Source: Nocardia tengchongensis
Lineage (GTDB): Bacteria > Actinomycetota > Actinomycetes > Mycobacteriales > Mycobacteriaceae
NCBI RefSeq assembly: GCF_018362975.1
Contig: NZ_CP074371.1
Span: forward strand, 5,394,001-5,458,000
Length of the DNA stretch: 64,000 nucleotides
Direction of reading: 5' to 3'
The notes under the pieces are model-generated. The model saw only the letters and a program-made list of their open reading frames with translations, was not told the DNA's origin and searched no databases. Numbering within the stretch: the first letter of the stretch is position 1; each line of letters begins with the position of its first letter. The position numbers and the translations under genes are program-made. Positions 1 to 9,086 of this stretch are shown here, piece by piece.

Positions 1-1
1 A

Positions 2-508
2 CTGCTGCATCGCCCGAACAACGACCTCACCGGGCTACACGCCCTCGACCTGATCACCGAAACCCAGATCGCGGTCCTCGCGCCCGACCACCCGCTGGCA
101 TCACGGGCCGCCCTGTCCGTGTCCGACCTGATCGGCGAACCGATCGCCCGCTGGCCGGAAACAGCTCCCGGTCCGGGCACGGATAACCGCCCGCTGATCC
201 GCGACACAGGCCACCTCACCCACCTCGCCGCCACCCGCCGCGCAGTAGCGCTGCTTCCCGCATCCGCTGCAGGCCAGGTCCCACGCAGCCTGGCATGCCT
301 CCCGGTCGTGGACGCCGAACCGACCACCTCGGTCCTTGCCTGGCTACCGGAAACCGATTCGCCGGCCCTGGCAGCCTTCCTGCACCACGCCCGCGACATC
401 GCATCCGCAACCAACCTCGACCGGACATCCCGGCGCACCGACAACGTCGCCACCACAGCAACCTGCTGCACTCCGCCAATCCGACCTACACGATCGACAA
501 CCGCCTGA
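2..508 (+). CDS. LysR-family regulator, C-terminal part (cut by window start)
   Basis: Carboxy-terminal part of a LysR-type transcription regulator; the DNA-binding half lies before the window. The frame is open from base 2 and stops at TGA 506-508, about 168 residues. The segment IAVLAPDHPLA followed by SDLIGEPIARW is typical of the effector-binding domain hinge, and AVALLPASAA fits its second lobe. The last 40 residues turn Thr/Arg-rich and look unstructured. Family call is from motif pattern; the regulated gene is not visible. Confidence 0.7.
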   Translation: MLHRPNNDLTGLHALDLITETQIAVLAPDHPLASRAALSVSDLIGEPIARWPETAPGPGTDNRPLIRDTGHLTHLAATRRAVALLPASAAGQVPRSLACLPVVDAEPTTSVLAWLPETDSPALAAFLHHARDIASATNLDRTSRRTDNVATTATCCTPPIRPTRSTTA

Positions 509-928
509 CTCCAAATTGGGCGAAAACGCCACGCGGGCAGCCCGGGTCCTGATCCTGTGCGCAATACTGCAGGGACAGGCCATTTGGACGCGTCCTCGGA
601 ACAAGCAGCTCCCAGCAGCGCAATGTCAGCAATCGCGAATGTGATTGCGAATCGCCTCATGAGACCCCTCGTGACCACAGAAATAGCCATCCGATCGTGG
701 CACAAGCCTTTGCTTGGCATACGAATGGCGAGCGGTGTTTACCGAACGGGCGGACCTGCCCCTACACCACGGAGCCCTGTTGCGGGGGACAGAGAAATTG
801 AGGGCACCGCGCCGATGGCCATCGAACGTTTCGCCTCCTAATGTCGGCACGGGGGTCTTCGCCCCCGAGAGGTGTTGTCGCGCAGCGGATGTGTCGGGGC
901 AGGGGCTGCGGTGAATTCGGGAGGAATA
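509..928. other. intergenic stretch, no gene seen
   Basis: 420 bases between the LysR gene and the lipoprotein. Short open frames exist on both strands but none has family-like composition. The final 15 bases hold the ribosome binding site of the lipoprotein gene (GGGAGG at 919-924). I see no convincing promoter, hairpin or RNA gene. Confidence 0.5.
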
Positions 929-1585
929 ATGTCCGCGATCGCGGATCGGTGTGGCCGGGTGCGCCTAGGGAAGCGTGCGAGTGCGGCGGTGTTGATGGTG
1001 GCGGCCGCGGTCGCGCTGACAACGGGATGTTCCTCGGGCGACTCGAAGACCTCGGCGGCGACCACAGCCAAGCCGTCGACCAGTGTGAGTGTCACCAAAC
1101 CAATGCCGACGAGTTCCGGTGCGCCGGTGGGGAATCCGGGCGGCGGGCAGCCCGCGGGCGGCAACCAAGGTGGCGGCAGCCCTGGCGGTGGTAATCCCGG
1201 GGCGAATGCGCCGCAGCAGCCGCAGGATGCGGCGCCCGGTGACGCGCCGCCGCCGGCGGCCGATCCGGCGCAGGGTGGCGTCGACCATTACGTCAAATGC
1301 ACCGACAAGATCAACTATGTGGGCGATCCGCGCAGCAACGCCGAAATCAATATGCTCGGTGAGCAACATGGTGGCGACTGCCCGGTTCCGATTACCGCCA
1401 CCGCAACCGCCACGACAACCCCGCCCGCAACCGCTACCACCGATCTGGCGACCACCGCAACCGCCACCACGGTGGCTCCGACCACCACGGCAGCGGCGAC
1501 CACGGCTCCGCAAACCACCACTGTCGCAGCGACTCCCGCAGGCGACCCGGCCACCACGCCGGCCGCGGCGACCGTCCAGAAATAG
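929..1585 (+). CDS. secreted lipoprotein with Thr/Ala-rich tail
   Basis: Predicted lipoprotein of 218 residues, function unknown. The ATG at 929 is preferred over upstream starts because GGGAGG lies at 919-924. A basic N-terminus, a hydrophobic run and the lipobox LTTGC (cysteine near residue 32) predict diacylglyceryl modification and export. The mature protein has a Gly/Pro/Gln-rich linker, a short ordered core with two cysteines (VKCTDKINYVGD to GGDCPVPI), then a long low-complexity Thr/Ala tail. The core could be the only folded part, stabilised by one disulfide. I do not recognise the core as a named family. It stands alone, with the methyltransferase gene about 100 bases downstream. Confidence 0.75.
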   Translation: MSAIADRCGRVRLGKRASAAVLMVAAAVALTTGCSSGDSKTSAATTAKPSTSVSVTKPMPTSSGAPVGNPGGGQPAGGNQGGGSPGGGNPGANAPQQPQDAAPGDAPPPAADPAQGGVDHYVKCTDKINYVGDPRSNAEINMLGEQHGGDCPVPITATATATTTPPATATTDLATTATATTVAPTTTAAATTAPQTTTVAATPAGDPATTPAAATVQK

Positions 1586-1687
1586 CACGAGACTGGCCCC
1601 TTGTGACACCTGGTGCCGTTTGCGAATATGGCGCAAGATTTCCTGGTGGATAGCGGTATCGTCGGTGAGGAAAGAGGGGTGTGACAC

Positions 1688-2488
1688 TTGAACATCAACG
1701 CCATGCGAGCACGGCAGTCCCGGCCGAGCGTGGCACGCGTATACAGCTACGTCCTCGGCGGGCGCGACAATTACGGTGTCGACAAGGATCTCGGTGACTA
1801 CTTCATCGAGGATCTACCCGGGTCCGAGCGGTTGGCCTTCACCAACCGCGACGCCGTCCTGCGGGCTGCGAAGGCCATGGCGGAGGCGGGAATCCGTCAG
1901 ATCATCGATATGGGCTGCGGTCTGCCCACGGATGAGAACGTGCACGATGTGGTGCGCCGGGTGCAACCCGACGCCCGCGTCGTCTACGTCGACGACGACC
2001 CGTTCGTGGTGGCCCACGGGCGTGCCCTGCTCGCCGTAGACGACGGAATCGCGGTGCTGGAAGCCGACATTCGCGATCCAGCGGGCCTCGAGGCCAACGC
2101 CGAGGTGCAGCGGCTGATCGACTTCGACGAGCCCGTCGGCCTGCTCTTCGCCATGACGCTGAGTTTCGTCAATGACGAAGAGAATCCGACCTCGGTGATC
2201 CAGCATTGGGCCGATCGCATCGCCTCCGGCAGCCGAATCTACCTCTCGCACTTCCGAACCGGAACCTCGCGCGAGGCAGTGACCACCGCGAGCAAGATCC
2301 TGGAAGCCTTCGGTCGCGGTCGCTTCCGCACCGACGACGAGATCCGCGCCTGCTTCGGCACCCTCCCGCTCGACGAGGACGGCGTGCGTCCCTGCGCCCA
2401 GTGGCACACCGCGGACGGCGATGGAAACCAGCCCGAACTGACGGTGTGGGAACAGCTGGTGGTCGGCGGCATGGCCCACAAACCCTGA
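1688..2488 (+). CDS. SAM-dependent methyltransferase (DUF574 type)
   Basis: Probable S-adenosylmethionine-dependent methyltransferase of 266 residues from the DUF574 (Methyltransf_19) family common in actinomycetes. Family hallmarks are the N-terminal SVARVYSYVLGGRDNYGVDKD and the SAM-site strand DMGCGLPTDENVH near residue 77, with VYVDDDP as the second acidic ribose-binding strand. The TTG at 1688 is chosen because GAGGGG (1674-1679) sits 8 bases before it; an internal ATG at 1703 would lose little. Substrate is unknown for the family. A strong hairpin follows the stop. Confidence 0.85.
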   Translation: MNINAMRARQSRPSVARVYSYVLGGRDNYGVDKDLGDYFIEDLPGSERLAFTNRDAVLRAAKAMAEAGIRQIIDMGCGLPTDENVHDVVRRVQPDARVVYVDDDPFVVAHGRALLAVDDGIAVLEADIRDPAGLEANAEVQRLIDFDEPVGLLFAMTLSFVNDEENPTSVIQHWADRIASGSRIYLSHFRTGTSREAVTTASKILEAFGRGRFRTDDEIRACFGTLPLDEDGVRPCAQWHTADGDGNQPELTVWEQLVVGGMAHKP

Positions 2489-2496
2489 CTGCCACA

Positions 2497-2538
2497 ACGG
2501 CGATGCCCCGGTAGCGACCGCTACCGGGGCATCGCCGT
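2497..2538 (+). terminator. hairpin terminator after methyltransferase gene
   Basis: A perfect 19-base-pair stem (2497-2515 with 2520-2538) and a 4-base loop start 8 bases after the methyltransferase stop. There is no T-run after it, as is usual for high-GC actinobacterial terminators. Confidence 0.8.
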
Positions 2539-2590
2539 GTCTGCGGCGCGCCTCCGGGCGCGGAGGACATCGCGTTGGGAGAGTCTTCAT

Positions 2591-3334
2591 GTGCGTATTC
2601 TGATGCCCTTGCCCGACACCGATTTCGACGTGACCGAGGTCTCGGTCCCATGGCGAATGCTCGTCGATGCCGGGCACCAGGTCACTTTCGCCACCGAGCG
2701 CGGAGGTGTTGTCCCGCAGGCAGACCCGCTGTTGCTGAGCGGTGTCCTGTTCGGGCAACTCGGGGCCGAAGACGAACCGAAGGAGTTCTACCGCCAGCTC
2801 ACCGAATCCGCCGAGTTTCGCGAGACCGTGTCGTGGTCCGAGCTCGAGGCCGCGGACTTCGACGGGTTGCTGCTGGCGGGCGGCCACGCACCCGGCATGC
2901 GGCAGTACCTCGGATCCGAGGTGCTGCAGCGGCAGGTCGGCCGATTCTGGTCAACGGGCCGACCGGTCGGAGCGATCTGTCATGGGGTGTTGGTTCTGGC
3001 CCGGACAGTGGATGCGGCGACGGGGCGTAGCGTGCTGGCCGACCGCCGCACCACCTGCCTTCCCAAGTACATGGAACGCAGCGCCTACTACCTGACCGCC
3101 TGGCGGCGGGGTCGTTACTACCGCACCTACCCCGCATACGTCGAGGACGAGGTACGCGGCGCGCTGACTCGGCCCAACAGCCAATTCGAGCGTGGCCCTG
3201 CGGAAATGATCCATCGGGGAACCGCCACCGATGACACCCACGCGTTCACTGTGATCGACGGCAACTACTTGTCCGCGCGCTGGCCTGGCGACGCGTACCT
3301 GTTCGCACGGCAGTTCATCGATCTGCTCGACTGA
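2591..3334 (+). CDS. DJ-1/PfpI family protein
   Basis: Class I glutamine amidotransferase-like protein of the DJ-1/PfpI superfamily, 247 residues. The start is GTG 2591, with GGAGAG at 2578-2583; translation opens directly into the first beta strand VRILMPLP. The nucleophile elbow GAICHG places the reactive cysteine near residue 130, and LLLAGGHAPG near residues 93-102 is the preceding glycine-rich loop. Members act as chaperones, glyoxalase III-like enzymes or thiol hydrolases, and sequence alone does not decide which. It converges with the MBL hydrolase gene 13 bases downstream. Confidence 0.85.
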   Translation: MRILMPLPDTDFDVTEVSVPWRMLVDAGHQVTFATERGGVVPQADPLLLSGVLFGQLGAEDEPKEFYRQLTESAEFRETVSWSELEAADFDGLLLAGGHAPGMRQYLGSEVLQRQVGRFWSTGRPVGAICHGVLVLARTVDAATGRSVLADRRTTCLPKYMERSAYYLTAWRRGRYYRTYPAYVEDEVRGALTRPNSQFERGPAEMIHRGTATDDTHAFTVIDGNYLSARWPGDAYLFARQFIDLLD

Positions 3335-3347
3335 CCGTGGACCGCGC

Positions 3348-4304
3348 TCACCGTAGCGGTTCGGTGACCTCCGTTTCGGCTGCTGCCAGCCGGAGGGCCG
3401 CGTCGTGGTCGTGGGTGGGGATGATCGGGACCAGGCGTTGGGCCAGGTGGAGGCGGTGGAGGGTTTTGAAGGTGAGGTCGCGGTTCTCGTCGACGAAAAG
3501 GCCTGGGAAGCCTGCCTTCTGACGGACTCGTTCGATTTGCAGGGTGTGCCAGGCGGCGTCGCCTGCGAGAAGTTTCCAGCCGTGCTCGGTGTGGGTGAGC
3601 AGGCCGATGCTGCCGGGGGTGTGGCCGGCGAGGTCGACCAGGACGACGCTGCCGTCGCCGAACAGGTCGTGGCTGCGGGTGAAGGTGAGGATCGGGGGGC
3701 CGTCGAGGTCGTATTCGAGTACGGGGCGATCGACGAGGGCGTCGCGTACGCCTCCGACCGGAGCCACCGGGCCTGTCATGGCCCATTCGCGTTCGGTGGT
3801 GTGCAGGTGCACCGGCAGGTCGGGGAGGTCGAGCAGGCCGCACACGTGGTCCCAGTGGGCGTGGGTGGGCAGCGCGAAATCCAGGGCGGGTAGATCAAGT
3901 TCGGACTGTAGGCCGGTGATGGTGGGGATGGTTTCGGCGGGTGGCCGCACGGCAGGGCGAAGTACCGCGGGCAGTTGCGCGATAGCTCGGTGCTCGGCGT
4001 CGATGCAGAAGCTGGGGTCGACGATGAAGGTGGCCTGCGAGTGCTGGACGACGAAGGAGGTCAGGGAGCTGTTGACGCGGCGGGGAGTGAAGACGCCCTC
4101 CACGATCGCCGCGGTGGGTGCGGAGCGCGGAAACTGGGGCAGGGCCGTCACCGTGACCGTGCGCTTGGCGTGCGGCAGGCCCGCGTCGGTGATGGAGCGC
4201 AGGAATCGTTCGTCGATCGGCCGCGGCCGGACCGCGCCGTGGACGGAACTGACTGCGGCGCCGCAGCATTGCATGAGTGTGGTCTTGCGTACTGGATCGG
4301 ACAT
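3348..4304 (-). CDS. MBL-fold metallo-hydrolase
   Basis: Metallo-beta-lactamase-fold hydrolase, 318 residues. The zinc-binding motif THAHWDH is at residues 147-153; LAGHTPGS supplies the next histidine, LLAGDAAW the bridging aspartate and IPTHDHD the last ligand. About 60 N-terminal residues precede the fold. Substrate is unknown: lactones, thioesters and phosphodiesters are all possible in this superfamily. The gene is divergent from a MerR regulator 47 bases away, which suggests that regulator controls it. Confidence 0.85.
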   Translation of the reverse strand: MSDPVRKTTLMQCCGAAVSSVHGAVRPRPIDERFLRSITDAGLPHAKRTVTVTALPQFPRSAPTAAIVEGVFTPRRVNSSLTSFVVQHSQATFIVDPSFCIDAEHRAIAQLPAVLRPAVRPPAETIPTITGLQSELDLPALDFALPTHAHWDHVCGLLDLPDLPVHLHTTEREWAMTGPVAPVGGVRDALVDRPVLEYDLDGPPILTFTRSHDLFGDGSVVLVDLAGHTPGSIGLLTHTEHGWKLLAGDAAWHTLQIERVRQKAGFPGLFVDENRDLTFKTLHRLHLAQRLVPIIPTHDHDAALRLAAAETEVTEPLR

Positions 4305-4318
4305 GATGGAACGCTAAT

Positions 4319-4338
4319 ACTTAAGGTCGACATGAAGT
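4319..4338. promoter_or_regulatory. MerR-type operator dyad
   Basis: ACTTAAGGTCGACATGAAGT is an imperfect dyad in which 16 of 20 positions match the reverse complement, centred on GTCGAC. It lies in the 47-base divergent gap between the MBL hydrolase and the MerR gene. MerR proteins bind such dyads within a promoter spacer. Assignment is by position and symmetry. Confidence 0.55.
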
Positions 4339-4351
4339 AAAGGGGTGAATC

Positions 4352-4768
4352 GTGACCACAGCGCAGGACATGAGAATCGGTGACGCCGCGGCCGCGCTCG
4401 GCGTGGAGACGCACGTGCTGCGGCATTGGGAGTCGGTCGGCCTGCTCGCCCCGCCGCGCAGCCCGTCGGGTCACCGCAGCTACAACGAGCACATCCTCGA
4501 CTACGCCCGTGCGATCCTGACCTTGCAGCGAACGGGCTTGTCGCTGAGCCAGATCCGGCAGCTCGGGCTCAGCGACCACATCGATCGGCGGGGCATCATC
4601 GGCGACCGGCGCGCCGAGGTGCGGGCGCGCATCGCGCTGCTCGAGGCCACCGACCGATTCCTCGAGCACCTGCTCACCTGCAGCCATTCGGTCATCAGCG
4701 AATGCCCCGAGTGCTCGACGTATGTGGCGCAGGCGCGCCGGTCACCGGACTTCCCGGACCGCGACTAG
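4352..4768 (+). CDS. MerR-family transcriptional regulator
   Basis: MerR-type regulator of 138 residues. The winged helix-turn-helix starts at residue 7 (RIGDAAAALGVETHVLRHWE), followed by wing residues SGHRSYNEH and the dimerisation coil to about residue 105. The C-terminal CSHSVISECPECSTY offers four cysteine/histidine side chains, which could sense a metal or oxidant, although that is inference. The start is GTG 4352 with AAGGGG upstream. Probable target is the divergent MBL hydrolase through the dyad at 4319-4338, and its own gene. Confidence 0.88.
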   Translation: MTTAQDMRIGDAAAALGVETHVLRHWESVGLLAPPRSPSGHRSYNEHILDYARAILTLQRTGLSLSQIRQLGLSDHIDRRGIIGDRRAEVRARIALLEATDRFLEHLLTCSHSVISECPECSTYVAQARRSPDFPDRD

Positions 4769-4780
4769 GCGATCCGGCAC

Positions 4781-6110
4781 CTACACCCGCACTGTGGAGT
4801 CGGCGGTGACCACCACCGGCGCACCGTGCGCCGGCACGTGGGTGATGTTGCGGATCCGGGTGGCCTCACCGGTCTTGCCCTCCGGTAGCGCAAGCCGGTA
4901 GCGGGTCAGGATTTCCCGCAGTACCGCCGTGCCCTCCATGAGTGAGAAGCCGGCTCCGATGCAGCGGCGCACGCCGCCACCGAACGGCAGCCAGGTGTTG
5001 GGTTCGACCGAGCCGTCGAGGAAGCGGTCGGGCCGGAAGGTGTAGGCGTCGGGGAAGGCCTCGGGCCGCTGGTGGGCCAGGATGATCGAGGTGGCGATCA
5101 CGGTGCCCGCGGGCAGGTCGTAGCCGCCGATGGTCAGGTCGCGCGGTGAGTTTCCGGCCGGTGCCCGCGATGACCGTGTGCAGGCGCATGGCCTCCTTCA
5201 ATACCGCTTCGAGGTACTTCTCGTCCCCGTCGTGTGCCGCGCGGCGGGCCTGCGCCTGGATCTCGGGGTTGGCGGCCAGCTCGTGGCAGGTCCAGGACAG
5301 GGCGGAGGCGGTGGTCTCGTGCCCGGCCAGCAGCAGGGTGATCAGCTGGTCGCGCAGTTCGACGTCGGACAGCGGTGCGTCCGCGGGGTTCTCGCCGGAT
5401 CCGGCGGCCAGCAGCCGGGACAGCACGTCGGCGCGGGCGTCGAGGCCGGGTTGTGCCCGGCGCTCGGCGATCTCGCGGTACAGCAGTTCGTCGATGGCGG
5501 ACTGGGTGGCGCGGAACCGCTTCCACATGCCGCGGTTCGCCAGGAACGGATACTTCCAGCCGAACATGATGATCGGGCTGACGTTCACGACCTCGCGCAG
5601 TCGCGGCACCAGCGCGGCGCGGCGGTCCGCATCGGCCATGCCGAACACCACCTGCATGATGACATCGAGTGTCAGCTCGTTCATGCGGTCCAGGGTGTGC
5701 ACGGTCGTGCCCGCAACCCACCGGTCGACATGGGTTTTCGCGATGTCATCGACGAGGGCGCGATAGCCGCGCAGCGAGGATCCCACGAAGGCCGGCATGA
5801 GCAGCCGCCGGGCGCGGGCGTGCTCGTCCTCGTCGGTGATCAGCAGCGAATGCTCGCCCAGGATCTGCGCCAGCACCCGATTGCCCTCACCGGCATGCAG
5901 ATCCGCGGGGTCGCCGGCGAAGATCTCGCGAATGTGCTCGGGCCGGGTGAACACGACCAGGTTCTCGGCGTAGGGCGCGGCCAGGTGCAGGGTGAAGGTG
6001 TCACCGTGACGGCGGGCAGCCAACTTCAGCAGCGCGGCGCGCGACTTCAGGTAGATGGCGGTCTGCACGATCCGGGGTATGGCCGGTCCGGGTGGAAAGG
6101 TGGTGGTCAC
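4781..6110 (-). pseudogene. cytochrome P450, one frameshift
   Basis: Cytochrome P450 monooxygenase of about 442 residues if the frame is joined. The first frame (from ATG 6110) carries the I-helix LLLAGHETTASA and the K-helix KEAMRL (ExxR). A shift near base 5143, in a GCGCG stretch, moves the rest to another frame that holds the PERF-like region and the heme loop FGGGVRRCIGAGF with its cysteine ligand. Every core motif is present, so a sequence error or a very recent mutation is likely. It is divergent from the epoxide hydrolase gene. Redox partners are not nearby. Confidence 0.85.
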
Positions 6111-6203
6111 GGTGCGAGTCCCTCCGGTCGGCCGCCTCGCCGCGGCTGAAACGCTTGCGTACCAGCCTAGAACGCGACCGGCGGAAGCGGTATCGGTGGA
6201 GGC

Positions 6204-6226
6204 ACTAGGACCGAATCTGACCTAGT
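6204..6226. promoter_or_regulatory. inverted repeat in P450/epoxide hydrolase gap
   Basis: ACTAGG (6204-6209) and CCTAGT (6221-6226) form a 6-base inverted repeat with an 11-base spacer, 20 bases before the epoxide hydrolase start and in the gap shared with the P450. It could be an operator for both genes. No regulator gene is adjacent. Confidence 0.35.
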
Positions 6227-6245
6227 TCGTTCCTACCGTGGAGAC

Positions 6246-7382
6246 ATGACGGTTTTCGAGCCCTTCCGAATCGACATTTCCGCCGCCGACATCGACGACC
6301 TGAAGACCCGGCTGGCCCGCACCCGCTGGCCCGTGGACCTGCCCGAGGTGGGCTGGACCTACGGCATCCCGACCGCGTACGTGCGCGAACTGTGCGAGTA
6401 CTGGGGGAGCGGCTACGACTGGCGGGTCCACGAGGCCGAACGCAACCGCCATCCGCAGTTCGTCACCGAAATCGACAGTCAGCGGCTGCATTTCACCCAC
6501 GTCCGCTCACCCGAACCCGATGCGCTGCCCCTGGTGCTGGTGCACGGCTGGCCGTTCGAGGACTTCACGGACCTGATCGGCCCGCTGACCGATCCGCGCG
6601 CGCACGGCGGCGATCCGGCCGACGCCTTCCATGTCGTCATCCCGACCCTGCCCGGATTCGGCTTTTCGGGCCCGACCCTCCGCGCCGGGGACGCCGCGAC
6701 CGAGCGCGCCGCGGAATTGATTGCGAAGCTCATGACCGAACTGGGCTACACCCGCTACGGCGCGCACGGCGGAGACGCCGGATCGTTCATCGCCCCCGAC
6801 CTGGGCCGCCTTGGCCCTGATCGGGTGGCGGGTGTGCACCTGAACGACCCCATCACCATTCCCTCCTGGGATGACGACGGCGCCGGCTACAGCGAGAGCG
6901 ATCAGCAGAAGCTGGCTCGCCTCAAGGACTGGAGCAGCAGTGAGACATCCGGTTACGCGGGCATTCATTCCACCCGCCCGCAAACCCTGGCCCCGGCGAT
7001 GGCCGACTCTCCCGCAGGCCTGCTGGCGTGGGTGCTCGACGTGGTGAACACCTTCACCGATCCCTCTCGCGCGACCCCCGACGCCGCCATCGATCGGGAC
7101 CTGCTGCTGACCAACCTCTCGGTGCTGTGGTTCACCGATACCGCGGGCTCGTCCATGCGCCTGTACAAGGAATCGCAGCACTGGGGCGCGGAGTCGACGA
7201 ACTCGGGCGTGCCGACGGGTGTGGCGGTGTTCCCCGGTAGCGGCACCATTCGCGGTCTCGCCGAGCGGCAGCACACGGTGGTGCACTGGTCGGAGTTCGA
7301 TCGTGGTGGCCACTTCGCGTCGATGGAGACCCCCGATCTGCTGACCGCCGATCTGCGTGACTTCTTCCGAAAGTTGCGCTGA
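6246..7382 (+). CDS. epoxide hydrolase (alpha/beta fold)
   Basis: Epoxide hydrolase, 378 residues, opening epoxides to diols through a covalent ester. The N-terminal EHN domain (FRIDISAADIDDLKTRLART) wraps the fold. HGWP near residue 98 is the oxyanion motif, GGDAG near residue 178 carries the nucleophilic aspartate, and GGHFASME near residue 356 supplies the base histidine. No signal peptide, so probably cytoplasmic. Position opposite a P450 suggests consecutive epoxidation and hydrolysis of one substrate. Confidence 0.9.
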   Translation: MTVFEPFRIDISAADIDDLKTRLARTRWPVDLPEVGWTYGIPTAYVRELCEYWGSGYDWRVHEAERNRHPQFVTEIDSQRLHFTHVRSPEPDALPLVLVHGWPFEDFTDLIGPLTDPRAHGGDPADAFHVVIPTLPGFGFSGPTLRAGDAATERAAELIAKLMTELGYTRYGAHGGDAGSFIAPDLGRLGPDRVAGVHLNDPITIPSWDDDGAGYSESDQQKLARLKDWSSSETSGYAGIHSTRPQTLAPAMADSPAGLLAWVLDVVNTFTDPSRATPDAAIDRDLLLTNLSVLWFTDTAGSSMRLYKESQHWGAESTNSGVPTGVAVFPGSGTIRGLAERQHTVVHWSEFDRGGHFASMETPDLLTADLRDFFRKLR

Positions 7383-7451
7383 CACGCGCGAATAACGGTC
7401 CGCCGCAACGGTTTCGGCTGCGATCCGGCCGAACTCTGGCAGGATGGCGGT

Positions 7452-8105
7452 ATGGCCGAGATCCACGAGACGACCATGCGACCCGCCAAGCTGGAATTGC
7501 TGACGGCGTGGCTGCCGACCCGGCACTGGCATGCCGGTTCCGGGGCACCCGCGCTGGTGAAGTCGGGCGGCTTCCGCCTCGACGATCCCGCGGGTGAGGT
7601 CGGAATCGAACTGCTGGTCGTCACCGACCTCGCGGGCCCGGCGCCGGTGGCCTACCTGGTTCCGATGACCTATCGGGGCGCGCGCGTCGAGGGTCTCGAC
7701 CACGCCCTGATAGGCACGTCCGAACATGGGGTCCTGGGCTTGCGCTGGCTCTACGACGCCGCGCACGATCCGGTCTTCATCGAGCAGGCCGCGCTGCTGC
7801 TGACCGGCAAGGCGACCGCCCAGGACCAGAACACCAGCGACACCCCGGACCTGTCCGTCCATGTGGTGCCCGGTGACATTCTCACGCCCGCACCGGGTTT
7901 CCATCCCACGGTCATCGACACCGACGCGCACACCGACATCGCCTTCGATTCCGATCGCTCCACCAACGCGGGCGCGGAACTGATCCGGGTCCACCGCCGT
8001 CTGGCCGCCGGTGAGTCGTTCGAACGCGACCGCAGCCACCTCGACGCGCCGTGGTCCGCCCCGGACGGCACCGCGCCGCGCGGGATCTTCCTGAGCGCGC
8101 CCTGA
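7452..8105 (+). CDS. maltokinase N-terminal-cap-like protein
   Basis: 217-residue protein resembling the N-terminal cap domain of mycobacterial maltokinase, without the kinase part. The pattern is the opening ELLTAWLPTRHW, strands holding GFRLDDPAGEVGIELLVV, then PVAYLVPMTYRGA and a terminal HRRLAAGESF. In actinobacteria such stand-alone caps occur widely, with no proven activity. It follows the epoxide hydrolase by 69 bases in the same direction but probably has its own promoter. Confidence 0.6.
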   Translation: MAEIHETTMRPAKLELLTAWLPTRHWHAGSGAPALVKSGGFRLDDPAGEVGIELLVVTDLAGPAPVAYLVPMTYRGARVEGLDHALIGTSEHGVLGLRWLYDAAHDPVFIEQAALLLTGKATAQDQNTSDTPDLSVHVVPGDILTPAPGFHPTVIDTDAHTDIAFDSDRSTNAGAELIRVHRRLAAGESFERDRSHLDAPWSAPDGTAPRGIFLSAP

Positions 8106-8187
8106 CCTCGCGCACCGAGCCCCGCCGACTCGCCGGGGAATGTGCAGACGTCCAGTTAGCTGGATAAATGGGTCATATCATTACCTC

Positions 8188-8754
8188 GTGCCCGCCAATC
8201 GGATAGAGGGGCGAAGCGAGGTTTTCGCCGACTGGGCTTGGCAGTCGCTGGTGGTGACCGGCGGCTGTTCGGTGGTGCTGGGGGTGGTGCTGGCCGTCTG
8301 GCCGGACAAATCGTGGACCGTGGCCGACATTCTGTTCGGGCTGGTGCTGCTGGCGTCGGCGGCCTTCCAGTTGGTGATGGCGTTCGGGGCCCGGATGTCC
8401 ACTCCGCTCAAGTGGCTGGAGGTCGTGAGCGCGGCCGTCGCGCTGCTGCTGGCGTTCTGGACGCTCGACGGCGGTGCGTGGGTTTCCTTGCTGTCCTTGT
8501 GGATCGCGATCGGCTGGGTGTTGCGCGGGATCGTGCAGGCGATCGTGGGGGTGTGGTCGGAGCAGTACGCGGGCGCGGGCCGGCTGGAGTTCGTCGGACT
8601 GGCCACGGTCGCCGCGGGGGTGGGGATCGCGGTCGCGTCGTTCGAGACGCTGCCCGCGCTGGCGATCGCGGTCGGATTGCTGACCGTCGCCCTCGGCTTC
8701 TCCGAGATCGCGCTCGGCCTGCGCGTCGAGCCGCGTGCCGTCGAATCCGTCTGA
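8188..8754 (+). CDS. DUF308/HdeD-like membrane protein
   Basis: Integral membrane protein of 188 residues from GTG 8188, made of six hydrophobic helices in three hairpins, as in the HdeD/DUF308 family. The pairs run SLVVTGGCSVVLGVVLAVWP, then the DILFGLVLLASAAFQLVMA region, and so on to GLLTVALGFSEIALG at the end. An in-frame ATG at 8140 exists but would add a polar, poorly initiated tail. HdeD of enterobacteria relates to acid resistance; the role here is unknown. Confidence 0.7.
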   Translation: MPANRIEGRSEVFADWAWQSLVVTGGCSVVLGVVLAVWPDKSWTVADILFGLVLLASAAFQLVMAFGARMSTPLKWLEVVSAAVALLLAFWTLDGGAWVSLLSLWIAIGWVLRGIVQAIVGVWSEQYAGAGRLEFVGLATVAAGVGIAVASFETLPALAIAVGLLTVALGFSEIALGLRVEPRAVESV

Positions 8755-8828
8755 CAGACAAGCCTGCTCGAAAGCTGGACTCCTTCACGCGACGCATGCC
8801 GCCGCGACATGGTGAGAGGCAGGGGTAG

Positions 8829-9086
8829 ATGGCGCGAAACAACGGCAGCGGCGTGGTCGACAGCAAACTCACCGAAGCGCTGGTCGGGATGACCGGCCCC
8901 TTCAGCGAGAGCTCCGGGCCGCTGACACCGGTGGCCGTCGAGAACTTCCGCATGCTGCAGGAACGGCAGACCGCGGACGGATCCGTCGCGGTGGCCGAGG
9001 CGAGCCGGGTCAACCTGCTCAACTGGGACGGCTGCGGGACATCGGACAGGCTCATGCCCCAGAGCGCGGGGAGGAATCGCAAATGA
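8829..9086 (+). pseudogene. narH: narH 3' remnant (nitrate reductase beta chain)
   Basis: 85 codons that look like the extreme C-terminus of the respiratory nitrate reductase iron-sulfur subunit: TGPFSESSG, PVAVENFRMLQERQTAD and RVNLLNWDG resemble the NarH tail as I recall it from actinobacteria. All four cysteine clusters of NarH are missing, as is narG. Its TGA overlaps the narJ start as ATGA (9083-9086), the normal operon spacing. This supports the reading that it is the surviving end of narH and not a separate small gene. Confidence 0.65.

Noticed and set aside
6507..8039. 510-codon open frame on the minus strand
   Set aside because: Antisense to the epoxide hydrolase and the cap-like protein, both with clear family motifs. 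Its composition is Arg/Gly/Gln-rich filler typical of high-GC shadows.
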